In this document: positions 36,805 through 45,322 of the stretch, piece after piece
Layout of the letters: the number at the start of each line of letters is the position of its first letter
Numbering within the stretch: position 1 is the stretch's first letter
DNA from: Paramesorhizobium salinisoli
Lineage (GTDB): Bacteria > Pseudomonadota > Alphaproteobacteria > Rhizobiales > Rhizobiaceae
Assembly: GCF_003335045.1 (NCBI RefSeq)
Contig: NZ_QOZG01000008.1
Span: 124,001-188,000, forward strand
DNA: 64,000 nucleotides
Reading direction: 5' to 3'
The notes under the pieces: model-generated
The model's input: only the letters and a program-made list of their open reading frames with translations
The model's database searches: none
Told to the model about the DNA's origin: nothing
Program-made: the position numbers and the translations under genes

Positions 36805-37740
36805 TCAGGGCCGGGCGCGTTGCAGAGTGCCGACATTTTCAAGCTCGTAAGACGTTGTCTGGTACATCTGATTGATCCAGTTGCCGAAGAGCAGATGGGC
36901 GTGCGAGCGCCAGCGATTGAGCGGCGGGCGGGACGGATCGTCATAGGGATAGTAGTCGTGCGGCACTTCGATCGGCACGCCGGCGGCTACATCGCGATCA
37001 TATTCCTCCTTGAGCGAGATGGAATCATATTCGATGTGGTTGAACATATAGAGCCGGTTGCCCGTCGGTTCGGTGAGCAGGCAGGGGCCGGTCACATCGG
37101 ATTCCATCAGTACCTGAAGGCCTGAGCCGGGGGGGATATCGGCGGACCGCACCTCTGTCCAGCGGGAAACGGGAATGGCAAAGTCATCCGAAAATCCGGA
37201 AAGATAGGGCGAGGCGGGCGCATTGTTGCGGTGCCTGAACACGCCGAAGGCCTTTTTTTCCAACGTATGTTTGGGAAGGCGATGGAAATGCCAGGCGGCG
37301 GCCATTGCCCCCCAGCAGATGAAGAAGGACGAATGGACGTTTGTGGTCGTCCAATCCAGGATGCGCGTGAGTTCGTCCCAATAGGTGACGTTCTCGAAGG
37401 GCAAAAGCTCCACGGGTGCGCCCGTTATGATGAAGCCATCGAACTTTCGTGCCGCTATCTCCTCCCACGTCTGGTAGAAGGCAATGAGATGGTCCTCGGA
37501 CGTGTTCTTGGGCTTGTGGTTTCCGATACGCACCAGGGTCAGCTCCACCTGAAGCGGCGTGGTGCCGATCAGACGAGCGAATTGCGTCTCCGAGCGCATT
37601 TTATTCGGCATCAGGTTGAGAAGGCCGATCTGTAACGGACGGATGTCCTGGCGAAGCGCGGTGCGTTCATCCATGACGGATACACCTTCGCGCGCGAGTA
37701 CTTCGCGGGCAGGAAGCTCATCAGGGATCTTGATTGGCAT
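36805..37740 (-). CDS. metA: Homoserine O-acetyltransferase (MetA type)
   Basis: A 311-residue enzyme of the MetA fold that activates homoserine for methionine synthesis. The catalytic triad is C142 ([17 protein letters not shown]), H235 and E237 (YMFNHIEYD). Position 111 is Glu in [17 protein letters not shown]. In characterised MetA enzymes Gly111 selects succinyl-CoA and Glu111 selects acetyl-CoA, so this one is predicted to acetylate despite the usual succinyltransferase label. It is preceded by a SAM-II riboswitch and a terminator hairpin. GGAG lies eight bases before ATG 37740. Confidence 0.94.
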   Translation of the reverse strand: MPIKIPDELPAREVLAREGVSVMDERTALRQDIRPLQIGLLNLMPNKMRSETQFARLIGTTPLQVELTLVRIGNHKPKNTSEDHLIAFYQTWEEIAARKFDGFIITGAPVELLPFENVTYWDELTRILDWTTTNVHSSFFICWGAMAAAWHFHRLPKHTLEKKAFGVFRHRNNAPASPYLSGFSDDFAIPVSRWTEVRSADIPPGSGLQVLMESDVTGPCLLTEPTGNRLYMFNHIEYDSISLKEEYDRDVAAGVPIEVPHDYYPYDDPSRPPLNRWRSHAHLLFGNWINQMYQTTSYELENVGTLQRARP

Positions 37741-37756
37741 CGCATAAACTCCAAAC

Positions 37757-37787
37757 AAAAAAACCGGCAACGAAATCGCGGCCGGTT
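37757..37787 (-). terminator. Attenuator hairpin between riboswitch and metA
   Basis: Reading leftward, AACCGGC (37787-37781), a 12-base loop and GCCGGTT (37768-37762) form a stem followed by a run of seven Ts that ends just before the metA ribosome site. Between a SAM-II aptamer and the start codon, it suggests premature termination when SAM is bound. Confidence 0.75.
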
Positions 37788-37807
37788 CCAATGAATTGTC
37801 TATCCAT

Positions 37808-37862
37808 CGGCCATTTAGCGATTTGTTTTACGTGGCTGCAAGCCGGCCGGCCAAATCACCAC
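37808..37862 (-). ncRNA. SAM-II riboswitch upstream of metA
   Basis: On the minus strand the sequence reads GGTGATTTGGCCGGCCGGCT, then TGCAGCCACG, TAAAACAAATCGCTAAA. These are the conserved elements of the SAM-II (metA) aptamer: the GGTGATTTG start, the GCCGGC/TTGCAGCC hairpin with downstream ACGT, and the pseudoknot-forming CGCTAAA. SAM-II is a compact alphaproteobacterial aptamer found before metA and metX. It lies about 70 bases upstream of metA in the right orientation. Confidence 0.92.
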
Positions 37863-37933
37863 AAGTGGTGATACTTTTAAGCTGGCCGCCCCTTTGCGTC
37901 AATGGAGCTGATAAGCTAAAGGAGGCGACCTTG

Positions 37934-38030
37934 GAGCAGGATGCATCAGGTTGACGCGGGTATCCTTCGCCAAGTTGTTATTAGCCGCATGATCTTATCG
38001 GAAAGTCTGTTTCTTCGAGATCATGCTCCA
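37934..38030. repeat. Composite interspersed repeat A upstream of hisC
   Basis: It begins GAGCAGGATGCA, exactly as the copy at 24545, and ends with the palindrome GCATGATCTTATCGGAAAGT to TTCGAGATCATGCTCC (37987-38029). Its right edge is 17 bases before the hisC start codon, so it forms most of the hisC leader. Confidence 0.75.
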
Positions 38031-38046
38031 GTGATAGGACGACTTG

Positions 38047-39144
38047 ATGGCTTCCCTCGACCGCCCCCGCCCGAAAGCCGGTATCCTCAATATCGCGGCC
38101 TATGTCCCCGGCAAGGAATCCGCGCCGGGTGCGACAAAGGTCTACAAGCTTTCCGCAAACGAGACGCCACTGGGCCCGAGCCCCCATGCGCTCACTTCCT
38201 ATCGTGAGGCTGCGCATCGGCTGGACGTCTATCCCGACGGGCAGGCAAAGGCGTTGAGGGAGGCTATTGCCGAAACGCAGGGGCTGAACCTGGCCAATAT
38301 CATATGCGGAAACGGATCGGATGAACTGCTCGGTCTTCTGGCGCAGACCTATCTTGCCGCCGGCGACGAGGCCATCGTCACCGAACACGGCTTCCTCATC
38401 TACAAGATCCAGACGATTGCCGCGGGCGGGACGCCGGTAACGGTCAAGGAAAAGGACGAGCGCATCGATGTCGATGCCATTCTTCAAGCGGTAACGTCGC
38501 GCACCAAGCTCGTCTTCATTGCCAATCCGAGCAATCCGACCGGCACCTATCTGCCGTTCGAGGAAGTGCGGCGGTTGCATGCCGGCTTGCCAAAGACCGT
38601 GCTCCTGGTGCTGGACGCCGCCTATGCGGAATATGTCCGGCGCAACGATTATGAAGCCGGAGTGGAACTGGTGTCGTCGAATGAAAACGCGGTGATGACG
38701 CGCACCTTTTCCAAGATCCACGGGCTACCCGGTCTGCGCATCGGCTGGATGTATGCGCCCGCGCATGTGATCGACGCCGTCGGCCGGGTGCGCGGACCGT
38801 TCAACTTGAACAGCGCGGCGATCGCAGCGGGCGCGGCGGCGATCCGGGACCGTGCGCATGTTGAGACAGCGGTTGCCTTCAATGACAAATGGCTTCGGTG
38901 GCTCGATGCTGAGCTGACGGCGCTCGGCCTTCGGGTCACGCCTTCGGTCGCCAATTTCCTGCTGGTGCATTTTCCCGACGCTCCCGAAAAATCGGCGGAG
39001 CAGGCGGACGCCTATCTGGTATCCAAGGGCTATATCCTGCGCCGCGTCGGGGCTTACGGGTTCCCCAATGCGCTGCGCCTGACCGTCGGCCCCGAAGAAG
39101 CCAATCGCGGCGTCGTTGCCGCCCTGTCCGAATTTTTGAAGTAA
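38047..39144 (+). CDS. hisC: Histidinol-phosphate/aromatic aminotransferase
   Basis: A 365-residue class I PLP aminotransferase of the HisC family. [49 protein letters not shown] and the PLP lysine in [17 protein letters not shown] are intact. It is six bases upstream of tyrC with no other his gene nearby. By analogy with the Zymomonas hisH-tyrC pair, it may serve mainly as the phenylpyruvate or hydroxyphenylpyruvate aminotransferase. ATG 38047 is preferred to the TTG before it. Confidence 0.95.
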   Translation: MASLDRPRPKAGILNIAAYVPGKESAPGATKVYKLSANETPLGPSPHALTSYREAAHRLDVYPDGQAKALREAIAETQGLNLANIICGNGSDELLGLLAQTYLAAGDEAIVTEHGFLIYKIQTIAAGGTPVTVKEKDERIDVDAILQAVTSRTKLVFIANPSNPTGTYLPFEEVRRLHAGLPKTVLLVLDAAYAEYVRRNDYEAGVELVSSNENAVMTRTFSKIHGLPGLRIGWMYAPAHVIDAVGRVRGPFNLNSAAIAAGAAAIRDRAHVETAVAFNDKWLRWLDAELTALGLRVTPSVANFLLVHFPDAPEKSAEQADAYLVSKGYILRRVGAYGFPNALRLTVGPEEANRGVVAALSEFLK

Positions 39145-39149
39145 CGCGA

Positions 39150-40082
39150 ATGTCCAAAATCCATTTCGACAAAATAGCGCTGATCGGCGTCGGGCTCATC
39201 GGTTCGTCGCTGGCGCGCGTCATCAAGCGTGAAGGGCTGGCGGGTAGCATCGTCATTGCCACACGAAGCGCTGAAACGCTGAAGCGGGCCGAAGAGCTGG
39301 GGCTTGGCGACAGCTACACCACCGAGAACGCGGAGGCGGTGCGGGATGCGGATCTGGTGATCGTCTCGGTGCCGGTCGGATCTTCCGGCCTGGTGGCGCA
39401 ACAGATCGCCGGCAATCTGAAAGACGGCGCCATCGTCAGCGACGTCGGATCGACCAAGGCTTCCGTTATCGCGCAGATGCAGCCGGAACTGCCGCCAAGC
39501 GTGCATTTCATCCCCGGCCATCCGCTGGCGGGTACTGAATATTCCGGTCCCGATGCCGGCTTTGCGGAGCTTTTCACCAACCGCTGGTGCATCCTGACAC
39601 CGCTGCCGGATGTCGACGCGGCGGCTCTGGCCAAGCTGACGGCGTTCTGGGAAGCCTGCGGTTCGCGGGTCGACCAGATGGATCCGCAGCACCATGATCT
39701 GGTCCTGGCCATCGTTTCGCACTTGCCGCACCTCATCGCCTACAACATCGTCGGCACGGCGAGCGATCTGGAACAGGTGACCAAATCGGAAGTGATCAAA
39801 TATTCCGCTTCGGGTTTCCGCGATTTCACCCGGCTCGCCTCGTCCGACCCAACGATGTGGCGCGATGTATGCCTGAACAACCGGGATGCGATCCTGGAGA
39901 TGCTCGGCCGCTTCTCGGAGGATCTGGCCTCGCTTCAGCGCTCCATCCGCTGGGGTGACGGCGATGCGCTTTTCGAGCTGTTCACGCGGACGCGGGCCGT
40001 GCGCCGCGGCATCATCGAGGCCGGGCAGGAAGTGGACGCGCCCGATTTCGGCCGTCAGGCAACCATCTCAAAGGGTGGGTAG
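39150..40082 (+). CDS. tyrC: Prephenate/arogenate (cyclohexadienyl) dehydrogenase
   Basis: A 310-residue TyrA-family enzyme that makes 4-hydroxyphenylpyruvate or tyrosine from prephenate or arogenate. The NAD fold is IALIGVGLIGSSLARVIKREG; DLVIVSVPVGSSG, VSDVGSTKASV, FIPGHPLAGTEYSGPDAGF and the active-site block HDLVLAIVSHLPHLIAYNIV follow. No chorismate mutase or ACT domain is attached. Its 3' end overlaps the convergent DUF2125 gene by 15 bases. Confidence 0.95.
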   Translation: MSKIHFDKIALIGVGLIGSSLARVIKREGLAGSIVIATRSAETLKRAEELGLGDSYTTENAEAVRDADLVIVSVPVGSSGLVAQQIAGNLKDGAIVSDVGSTKASVIAQMQPELPPSVHFIPGHPLAGTEYSGPDAGFAELFTNRWCILTPLPDVDAAALAKLTAFWEACGSRVDQMDPQHHDLVLAIVSHLPHLIAYNIVGTASDLEQVTKSEVIKYSASGFRDFTRLASSDPTMWRDVCLNNRDAILEMLGRFSEDLASLQRSIRWGDGDALFELFTRTRAVRRGIIEAGQEVDAPDFGRQATISKGG

Positions 40083-41084
40083 AGTACCTAGTGGAATGAA
40101 ACCCGCTATGGCCTTGCCGCGCCTGACATTGACCATGATGGTGGGCGCGCCGTTCTCGTCCTTCGGCATGGCCGACAGGGCAAAAAGCACCGTGGCGATG
40201 TTGCGATCCTGATCGGGAAAGGCCATGCGCGCCGCTTCGGCAAGCGCCGGCGGGTTGATAAGGCTTACATGGAACGTGCCGTCGATCACGCCGTCAGCAT
40301 CCACCGAGAACGGGCCGGAAAGCGACAGCGAGCCTCCCGATGGGAGGGTGAGAATAGCGCTTTTGATTTCGCCGGATTGTCCGCGTAGGCGTTCCTCAAT
40401 GGGGCCAGATCTCGGCTGGAGCAAGGCTGTGGCATCCGAAAACTGTATGTCGGCCGATCCAGATAGCGTGGGAACGGGCGTGTCTCCCGTGATCATCTGC
40501 GAAAGCTTCAGCCCATCGAAGCTGAAATTCGTCTGCAGCGGGCCGTTGAAGCCGCTTGCATCGAATTTGAGATTGGCGATTTCGGCAAGCGGCGTTGCGC
40601 TGGTCGTCTGCGTGCGCACGGCAATATGCAGGCCCTTGGCGACAGTGGAAATTTGGGAGGGCACCGGACGGATGAGCTGCGTGCTCGTCGTCAGTCTCTC
40701 CCAGCGCAATTCGAGCGGCACAAGGCCTGGTATGCCGATGAACGCCGGCCCGACAATTTCATTGGTCAGGCTGCGCGGCGCATAGACGGGCGATCCGGAA
40801 ATGATACGCCCGGCTAAAAACGAAATACCGGCATTGGAACGGCGCCACGAAATGCTGTCGCAGACGATATCGATGCGCAGGGGATAGCCCGTGGTGCGAA
40901 GGTCTTCGCAGTTCGCCGAAATACCCCTGGCGCTCAGTCCAGCCAGGTCGCTTTTGGCGCGGGCTTCAATTTTCTCCGCCAGATAATACCAGCCTGCCGT
41001 ATAGGCAGCGACAGCGATGAGAACGCCGGCCACCAATAACAGGAAGGCCTTCTTGTTGCTTCTGGATGAGACGCTTGACGCCAT
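40068..41084 (-). CDS. DUF2125 family envelope protein
   Basis: A 338-residue protein with one N-terminal membrane helix (AFLLLVAGVLIAVAAYTAGWYYLA), which probably anchors a beta-rich periplasmic domain. RTTGYPLRIDIVCDSISW, VYAPRSLTNEIVGPA and the C-terminal VRRGKAIAGFIPLGTLPTL match the alphaproteobacterial DUF2125 family, whose function is unknown. The beta-strand pattern (RLTTSTQLIRP, LKFDASGF) is reminiscent of AsmA-like proteins, an inference only. It is divergent from the ChaC gene. Confidence 0.88.
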   Translation of the reverse strand: MASSVSSRSNKKAFLLLVAGVLIAVAAYTAGWYYLAEKIEARAKSDLAGLSARGISANCEDLRTTGYPLRIDIVCDSISWRRSNAGISFLAGRIISGSPVYAPRSLTNEIVGPAFIGIPGLVPLELRWERLTTSTQLIRPVPSQISTVAKGLHIAVRTQTTSATPLAEIANLKFDASGFNGPLQTNFSFDGLKLSQMITGDTPVPTLSGSADIQFSDATALLQPRSGPIEERLRGQSGEIKSAILTLPSGGSLSLSGPFSVDADGVIDGTFHVSLINPPALAEAARMAFPDQDRNIATVLFALSAMPKDENGAPTIMVNVRRGKAIAGFIPLGTLPTL

Positions 41085-41138
41085 GGCGGGAGCCCCGTTA
41101 ACGATCGATGTGCAATTGATTACTAGTCAACAACTGGA

Positions 41139-41681
41139 ATGGATATGGGCGATTTTTGGGTGTTTGGCTATGGTTCCCTGATGTGGAAGCCAGGTTTTGC
41201 CCATGTGGAAACGGTCCGCGCCCGACTTTATGGCTATAGAAGGGCGCTTTGCATCCGCTCGCATATCCATCGCGGCACGCCGGAGCATCCGGGACTGGTG
41301 CTCGGGCTCGACCGGGGCGGTTCATGTCTCGGCCTTGCCTTTCGAGTTCCGGGCGATCTCGCCGGCGAGGTGCTCGCCTATCTCAGGGCTCGAGAGCTCG
41401 TCACGAATGTCTATTTGGAACGGCGCCTGCCGCTGCGCCTCGGCGACGGACGTTTTGTCGAGGCGGTGGTGTATGTCGCCGACCGTGATCACCAGCAATA
41501 TGCCGGCGCTCTGCCGGCGGAGAGGGCGGCTGAAATTGTCGCAAGCGCTTACGGCCAGTCGGGGCCCAATGTCGATTATGTCATCAGCACTGTCGAGCAT
41601 TTGCGCAAGATGGGCATTCGCGATCATTGGCTGGAAAGCGTGGCGACGATGATCAGCGCCGGCGATGAATTCCGTGCTTAA
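41139..41681 (+). CDS. Gamma-glutamylcyclotransferase, ChaC type
   Basis: A 180-residue ChaC-like enzyme that should split glutathione into 5-oxoproline and Cys-Gly. The substrate loop is FWVFGYGSLMWKPGF, followed by RRALCIRSHIHRGTPEHPGLVLGL. A conserved Glu in the strand FVEAVVYVADR is the likely catalytic acid. YGQSGPNVDYVISTVEHLRKMGI closes the domain. A second in-frame ATG at 41145 is an alternative start; the N-terminal GYGSL sits only a few residues on either way. Confidence 0.92.
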   Translation: MDMGDFWVFGYGSLMWKPGFAHVETVRARLYGYRRALCIRSHIHRGTPEHPGLVLGLDRGGSCLGLAFRVPGDLAGEVLAYLRARELVTNVYLERRLPLRLGDGRFVEAVVYVADRDHQQYAGALPAERAAEIVASAYGQSGPNVDYVISTVEHLRKMGIRDHWLESVATMISAGDEFRA

Positions 41682-41684
41682 GGA

Positions 41685-42473
41685 TTAGCGGGGCTCGAAA
41701 CCCAGCTCCTTCAATCTCTCGACCGCCGTTGGTGGCATGGGGGGCGGGTTTGGACCCTTCGCCGCTTCGAGCAGCAACTCGTCACAGGCGGCTTCAGTCA
41801 CCTCGATCAGCCGCTTCAGGAAAACGTCCTTGTCGAGGCCGGGCTCGATAGGCGGAAGGACGCGACAGCGTATCGTGCCCGGATAGCGGCGGAATTTGCG
41901 GCGCGGCCAGTAAAGGCCGGCATTGTGCGCGATGGGAATGACAGGCAAGCCGAGTTCGGCATAGATATGGGTGATGCCGTATTTATACTGGGGCGGCGCA
42001 CCGGGCGGGCGACGGGTGCCTTCGGGATAGATCAGGATCTGGCGGCCATCGGCGATGGCTTTCTTGGCGCCGAGCACGATCGAACGCAGCGCCTTGGTGC
42101 GGGTTCCGCGGTCAATCGGGATCATGCGCATCTTGGCGACATACCAGCCGAACAGGGGTATCCACATCAACTCCCGCTTGAGAATCATCACGGGATCGTC
42201 GAGACGCGGCAGAAAGGCGAAGACGTCCCAGAAGGATTGATGCTTGGGCGCGCAGATATAAGCGCCCTCGGGGATGTTTTCCAATCCATCAATGACATAA
42301 TCGGTGCCGACGATCATCTTCTGCAGCCAGAGATTTGACAGAGCCCAGTTCTTCGGCACCATCCATGCCTTCTTGCGCGGCATGAGAAAATAGACGGGCG
42401 TGAGCACGATCATCTGGATGATGATATTGGCGTAGAATGCCGCGTTGAACAGCAATGAACGGATGACGATCAT
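41685..42473 (-). CDS. plsC: 1-acyl-sn-glycerol-3-phosphate acyltransferase
   Basis: PlsC (262 residues) acylates lysophosphatidate to phosphatidate at the inner membrane. The acyltransferase boxes are KHQSFWDVFAF (H-x4-D), IPIDRGTRT, and IYPEGTRRPPG. An N-terminal membrane segment (LLFNAAFYANIIIQMIVLTPVYFL) anchors it. Last gene of ftsE-ftsX-ydcF-plsC; 125 bases after ydcF. Confidence 0.93.
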   Translation of the reverse strand: MIVIRSLLFNAAFYANIIIQMIVLTPVYFLMPRKKAWMVPKNWALSNLWLQKMIVGTDYVIDGLENIPEGAYICAPKHQSFWDVFAFLPRLDDPVMILKRELMWIPLFGWYVAKMRMIPIDRGTRTKALRSIVLGAKKAIADGRQILIYPEGTRRPPGAPPQYKYGITHIYAELGLPVIPIAHNAGLYWPRRKFRRYPGTIRCRVLPPIEPGLDKDVFLKRLIEVTEAACDELLLEAAKGPNPPPMPPTAVERLKELGFEPR

Positions 42474-42598
42474 CAAGCGGGCACCAATTTCGGTTTAGGG
42501 AGTGGAGTAGCCGAACGGCGTCATCGATATAGCAGGACGGGGCGGGATTCCAGACGAGAAAGCGTATGGGACCGGCTTTATCGAAGATTTACGGAAGG

Positions 42599-43366
42599 TC
42601 ATGCGCCGGAAGGGGCGCTGCTTTCGGCGATCTGCGGGGCAGAGATGGCCGCTCGCGCCATTGATCCCAGATATTTGACATATTCGGTCATAAGGACGCG
42701 CAGCGCATCGCCCTGCTTGATCCAGCTATCCTGGTTCAGATCGGTCCTGACCACGGGATAGGGGATAAATTCGACATCAGGCATGGCGCGGGACAGTTCG
42801 GCCATGCTGCGCGGCATGTGGTAATTGTTGGTGACGACGATAATGCGGCGGTAATCGTTCGCCTTAACCCATTTGGCGCTTTCCGTGGCGTTGCCGACGG
42901 TATCCTGCGCCGAACGGTCGATATCGATGCAGCAATTGAACAGGGCGTCATCGGCGTGGGTGAAGCGCTGCAGCGCCTGGCGTTTCGTGGAGGGGTGCAC
43001 GCCGCTGATGAGGAGCCGCTTGCCGTGCTGGCCTTTGAGGAGGGCGATGGCCGTTTCAATGCGGGACTGACCGCCGGTCAGCACGATGATGCCGTCAGCC
43101 GCCGGAACGGATGCCGGCTCGCGCATATTGGTCACCTTGTCGCTGAACGCGAGAAAGCCCACCGCGAAAACCAGCACGAGGCCGAACAACAGGAGCGTGA
43201 CGGGTTGGAAAAATTTACGCAGTCGGGCAAGCAGGCGGGTCATGATCGGGATCAGCAGGCGGCGGCGCGGCGCAACGGAAGGCCGCGAAACAACGACGAG
43301 ATCCTCAACATATTGCCCCTGATGGCTCTCCTCCACCGGAGCGACCGTGGCGAAATGCGGCTCCAT
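42599..43366 (-). CDS. YdcF/SanA family membrane protein (DUF218)
   Basis: A 255-residue protein with one membrane helix (FFQPVTLLLFGLVLVFAVGFLAFS) after a ~55-residue cytoplasmic N-terminus, then a DUF218 domain: DGIIVLTGGQSRIETAIALL, GKRLLISGVHPST, AQDTVGNATESAKWV and IIVVTNNYHMPRSMAEL. E. coli relatives SanA and ElyC act in envelope integrity. Its place between ftsX and plsC supports an envelope role; the biochemical activity is unknown. Confidence 0.9.
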   Translation of the reverse strand: MEPHFATVAPVEESHQGQYVEDLVVVSRPSVAPRRRLLIPIMTRLLARLRKFFQPVTLLLFGLVLVFAVGFLAFSDKVTNMREPASVPAADGIIVLTGGQSRIETAIALLKGQHGKRLLISGVHPSTKRQALQRFTHADDALFNCCIDIDRSAQDTVGNATESAKWVKANDYRRIIVVTNNYHMPRSMAELSRAMPDVEFIPYPVVRTDLNQDSWIKQGDALRVLMTEYVKYLGSMARAAISAPQIAESSAPSGA

Positions 43367-43482
43367 CGCCCTATGGTACCCAGCAAATGCGGCGCAGGAT
43401 AGCCTTGATTGCGGCTGGGGGACAAAATTCCGCCTTCCAATATGTCAGGATGAAAAGATTTCCTCACTTGAAAGTTATCTCC

Positions 43483-44475
43483 TCAGATGGATTCCGATCC
43501 ACGGTTGTCCATCTCCTTCAACTGCGTGATGACGGTCAAGCGCGTCGTCAGCATGGTCAGCACACTGACGAGCAGGATGATGATCGCCACGCCGAAATAG
43601 CCATCCCTCCCGATGGCGAAATTGCCGAAAAGCGCTGCTGCCTGATCGGCCTCGGGCGTGGCAAGATTGCGCGACGACCACCAGGAAACAAGCAGGAACA
43701 CCAGTACAGCGGCGCCGCCGCCGCAGAGCGCGCCTTTCAGTGCGGTGCGGAAGAAGTGCCGCTCGAATTCGCGGGCAACGAATTTCGCTTCGGCGCCGAT
43801 GAAATGAAGCACTTCGATGATGTGGTCGTTGCCGGCCATCGCGCCACGGGTGGCGAAGATGACGGTGAGCACCGTCGCGGCGATGACGAGGACAAGTACG
43901 CTCATGCCGATCAACACGGTCGTACGCGCCATGGAGACAAGACGATCGACCCATGTGCGATGGTCATCGAAACTTGCGCCGGGCACGCTGCGAACGAGTT
44001 CGGCGCGTAACGTTTCAAAATCGGGTGGCGCGGCCTCATCGATCGACACGACGACCAGTCGCGGCACGGGCAGTTCATCGATGTCGAGGCCGGTGCCCAG
44101 CCACGGCTCAAGCAAGCGAGCGGTGGCTGCCCGGTCGATGATGCGCGTCGAGGTCACGCCGGCGAAGCCCTGGGCGATCTTGCTGGCCTGCGCCAGAAGC
44201 GCTTCCATGTCCTGGCCCTCGACCGGCCTGATCTGGATGGTCGCTTCCTTGGAAATCTGGCTCTGCCATGTGGCGGCGGAATCCCGGACGAGGCTGACGC
44301 CGCCAAGCGTCAGGCAAGCGAGGAAGGTCATGATGGCGATAACGATGATGAGCGCCGTGCCGGCGACGTTGCCCTGCGGCACGATAGGCGTCTGGCCTTG
44401 GCGCTTGCGCCAGCGGTCGGCCAACTCGAAAAGCGCCTCACGAGCTATATCGAGGCGCTGCATGATTTCATTCAT
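43483..44475 (-). CDS. ftsX: Cell division protein FtsX
   Basis: A 330-residue permease-like partner of FtsE. One helix near residues 42-66 (AGTALIIVIAIMTFLACLTLGGV), a periplasmic domain (~70-180) with the EATIQIRPVEGQDMEALL fold, then three C-terminal helices around the FtsX core EVLHFIGAEAKFVAREFERHFF. FtsEX controls septal peptidoglycan hydrolases. The ATG at 44475 overlaps the ftsE stop by eight bases; starting at 44493 would overlap further. Confidence 0.95.
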   Translation of the reverse strand: MNEIMQRLDIAREALFELADRWRKRQGQTPIVPQGNVAGTALIIVIAIMTFLACLTLGGVSLVRDSAATWQSQISKEATIQIRPVEGQDMEALLAQASKIAQGFAGVTSTRIIDRAATARLLEPWLGTGLDIDELPVPRLVVVSIDEAAPPDFETLRAELVRSVPGASFDDHRTWVDRLVSMARTTVLIGMSVLVLVIAATVLTVIFATRGAMAGNDHIIEVLHFIGAEAKFVAREFERHFFRTALKGALCGGGAAVLVFLLVSWWSSRNLATPEADQAAALFGNFAIGRDGYFGVAIIILLVSVLTMLTTRLTVITQLKEMDNRGSESI

Positions 44476-45127
44476 AGATGTCGAGCCTCCCATGATCGAG
44501 AATCATGCGGCGGGCATTGACCTGCTCCATCAGTGTCAGGTCGTGGGTGGCGATAATGACGGCGGTACCCGAACGGTTCAGCTCGGCGAAAAGGCGCAGG
44601 AGACGGCGGGCAAGCGGTGGATCGACATTGCCCGTCGGCTCGTCCGCGAGCAGGATTTCAGGCTGGTCGATCAGGGCGCGCGCGATCGCCGCACGCTGTT
44701 TCTCGCCGCCCGAAAGCACTGGTGGCAGCACGCCCATGCGTTCGCCGAGCCCGACCCACTGCAGGAGTTCCTCGACTTCAGCGCGATAGGCCGCTTCCTC
44801 CTTGCCGCGCACACGCAGCGGCAGCGCCACATTCTCATACGTGGTCATGTGGTCGAGGAGGCGGAAATCCTGGAACACCACGCCGATGCGGCGTCGCAAC
44901 AGCGGCAGTTCGCTACGGTCCAGGGTGGCGATATCCTTGCCGAAGACATTGATCAGCCCGCGCGTCGGCTTCAGCGCCATAAACAAAAGGCGCAGCAGCG
45001 ACGTCTTGCCGGCGCCAGAGGGGCCGGTGAGAAACTGGAAGGAACGCGCCGGAATATGAAAGCTGACGTCGCGCAGGACCTCAGGACCCATACCATAGCG
45101 CAGTCCGACATTCTCGAAGCGAATCAC
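44468..45127 (-). CDS. ftsE: Cell division ATP-binding protein FtsE
   Basis: A 219-residue ABC ATPase. Walker A GPSGAGKTSLLRLL, Q-loop FQDFRLLDHMTTYENVALPLRV, signature LSGGEKQRAAIARAL and Walker B ILLADEPTGNVDP followed by the H-loop IIATHDLTLME are complete. GPEVLRDVSFHIPARSFQFLTG is FtsE-like. First gene of the operon; a perfect CtrA box lies 63 bases upstream. Confidence 0.97.
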   Translation of the reverse strand: MIRFENVGLRYGMGPEVLRDVSFHIPARSFQFLTGPSGAGKTSLLRLLFMALKPTRGLINVFGKDIATLDRSELPLLRRRIGVVFQDFRLLDHMTTYENVALPLRVRGKEEAAYRAEVEELLQWVGLGERMGVLPPVLSGGEKQRAAIARALIDQPEILLADEPTGNVDPPLARRLLRLFAELNRSGTAVIIATHDLTLMEQVNARRMILDHGRLDIYE

Positions 45128-45189
45128 GATGCAATAGTCCCGGACTTCATGGATGGTTCATAAGCCGGAATGACCATTCAATGCTATGG

Positions 45190-45204
45190 TTAACCGCACG
45201 TTAA
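45190..45204. promoter_or_regulatory. CtrA box between ftsE and the divergent gene
   Basis: TTAA-CCGCACG-TTAA is a perfect TTAA-N7-TTAA site. It lies 63 bases upstream of ftsE (leftward) and 119 bases upstream of the gene at 45323 (rightward), so it could serve either promoter. Confidence 0.7.
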
Positions 45205-45322
45205 AATAGGTTCGGCTTCATGGAGAAGCCTCACCCCAAGGCGAGAAGGAAAGGATTAACCATTTTCATTCAGTCTTCGGCTGCTGCCTGGGTGCAATTG
45301 CGCAGGGGAAAGTGACTGCACG

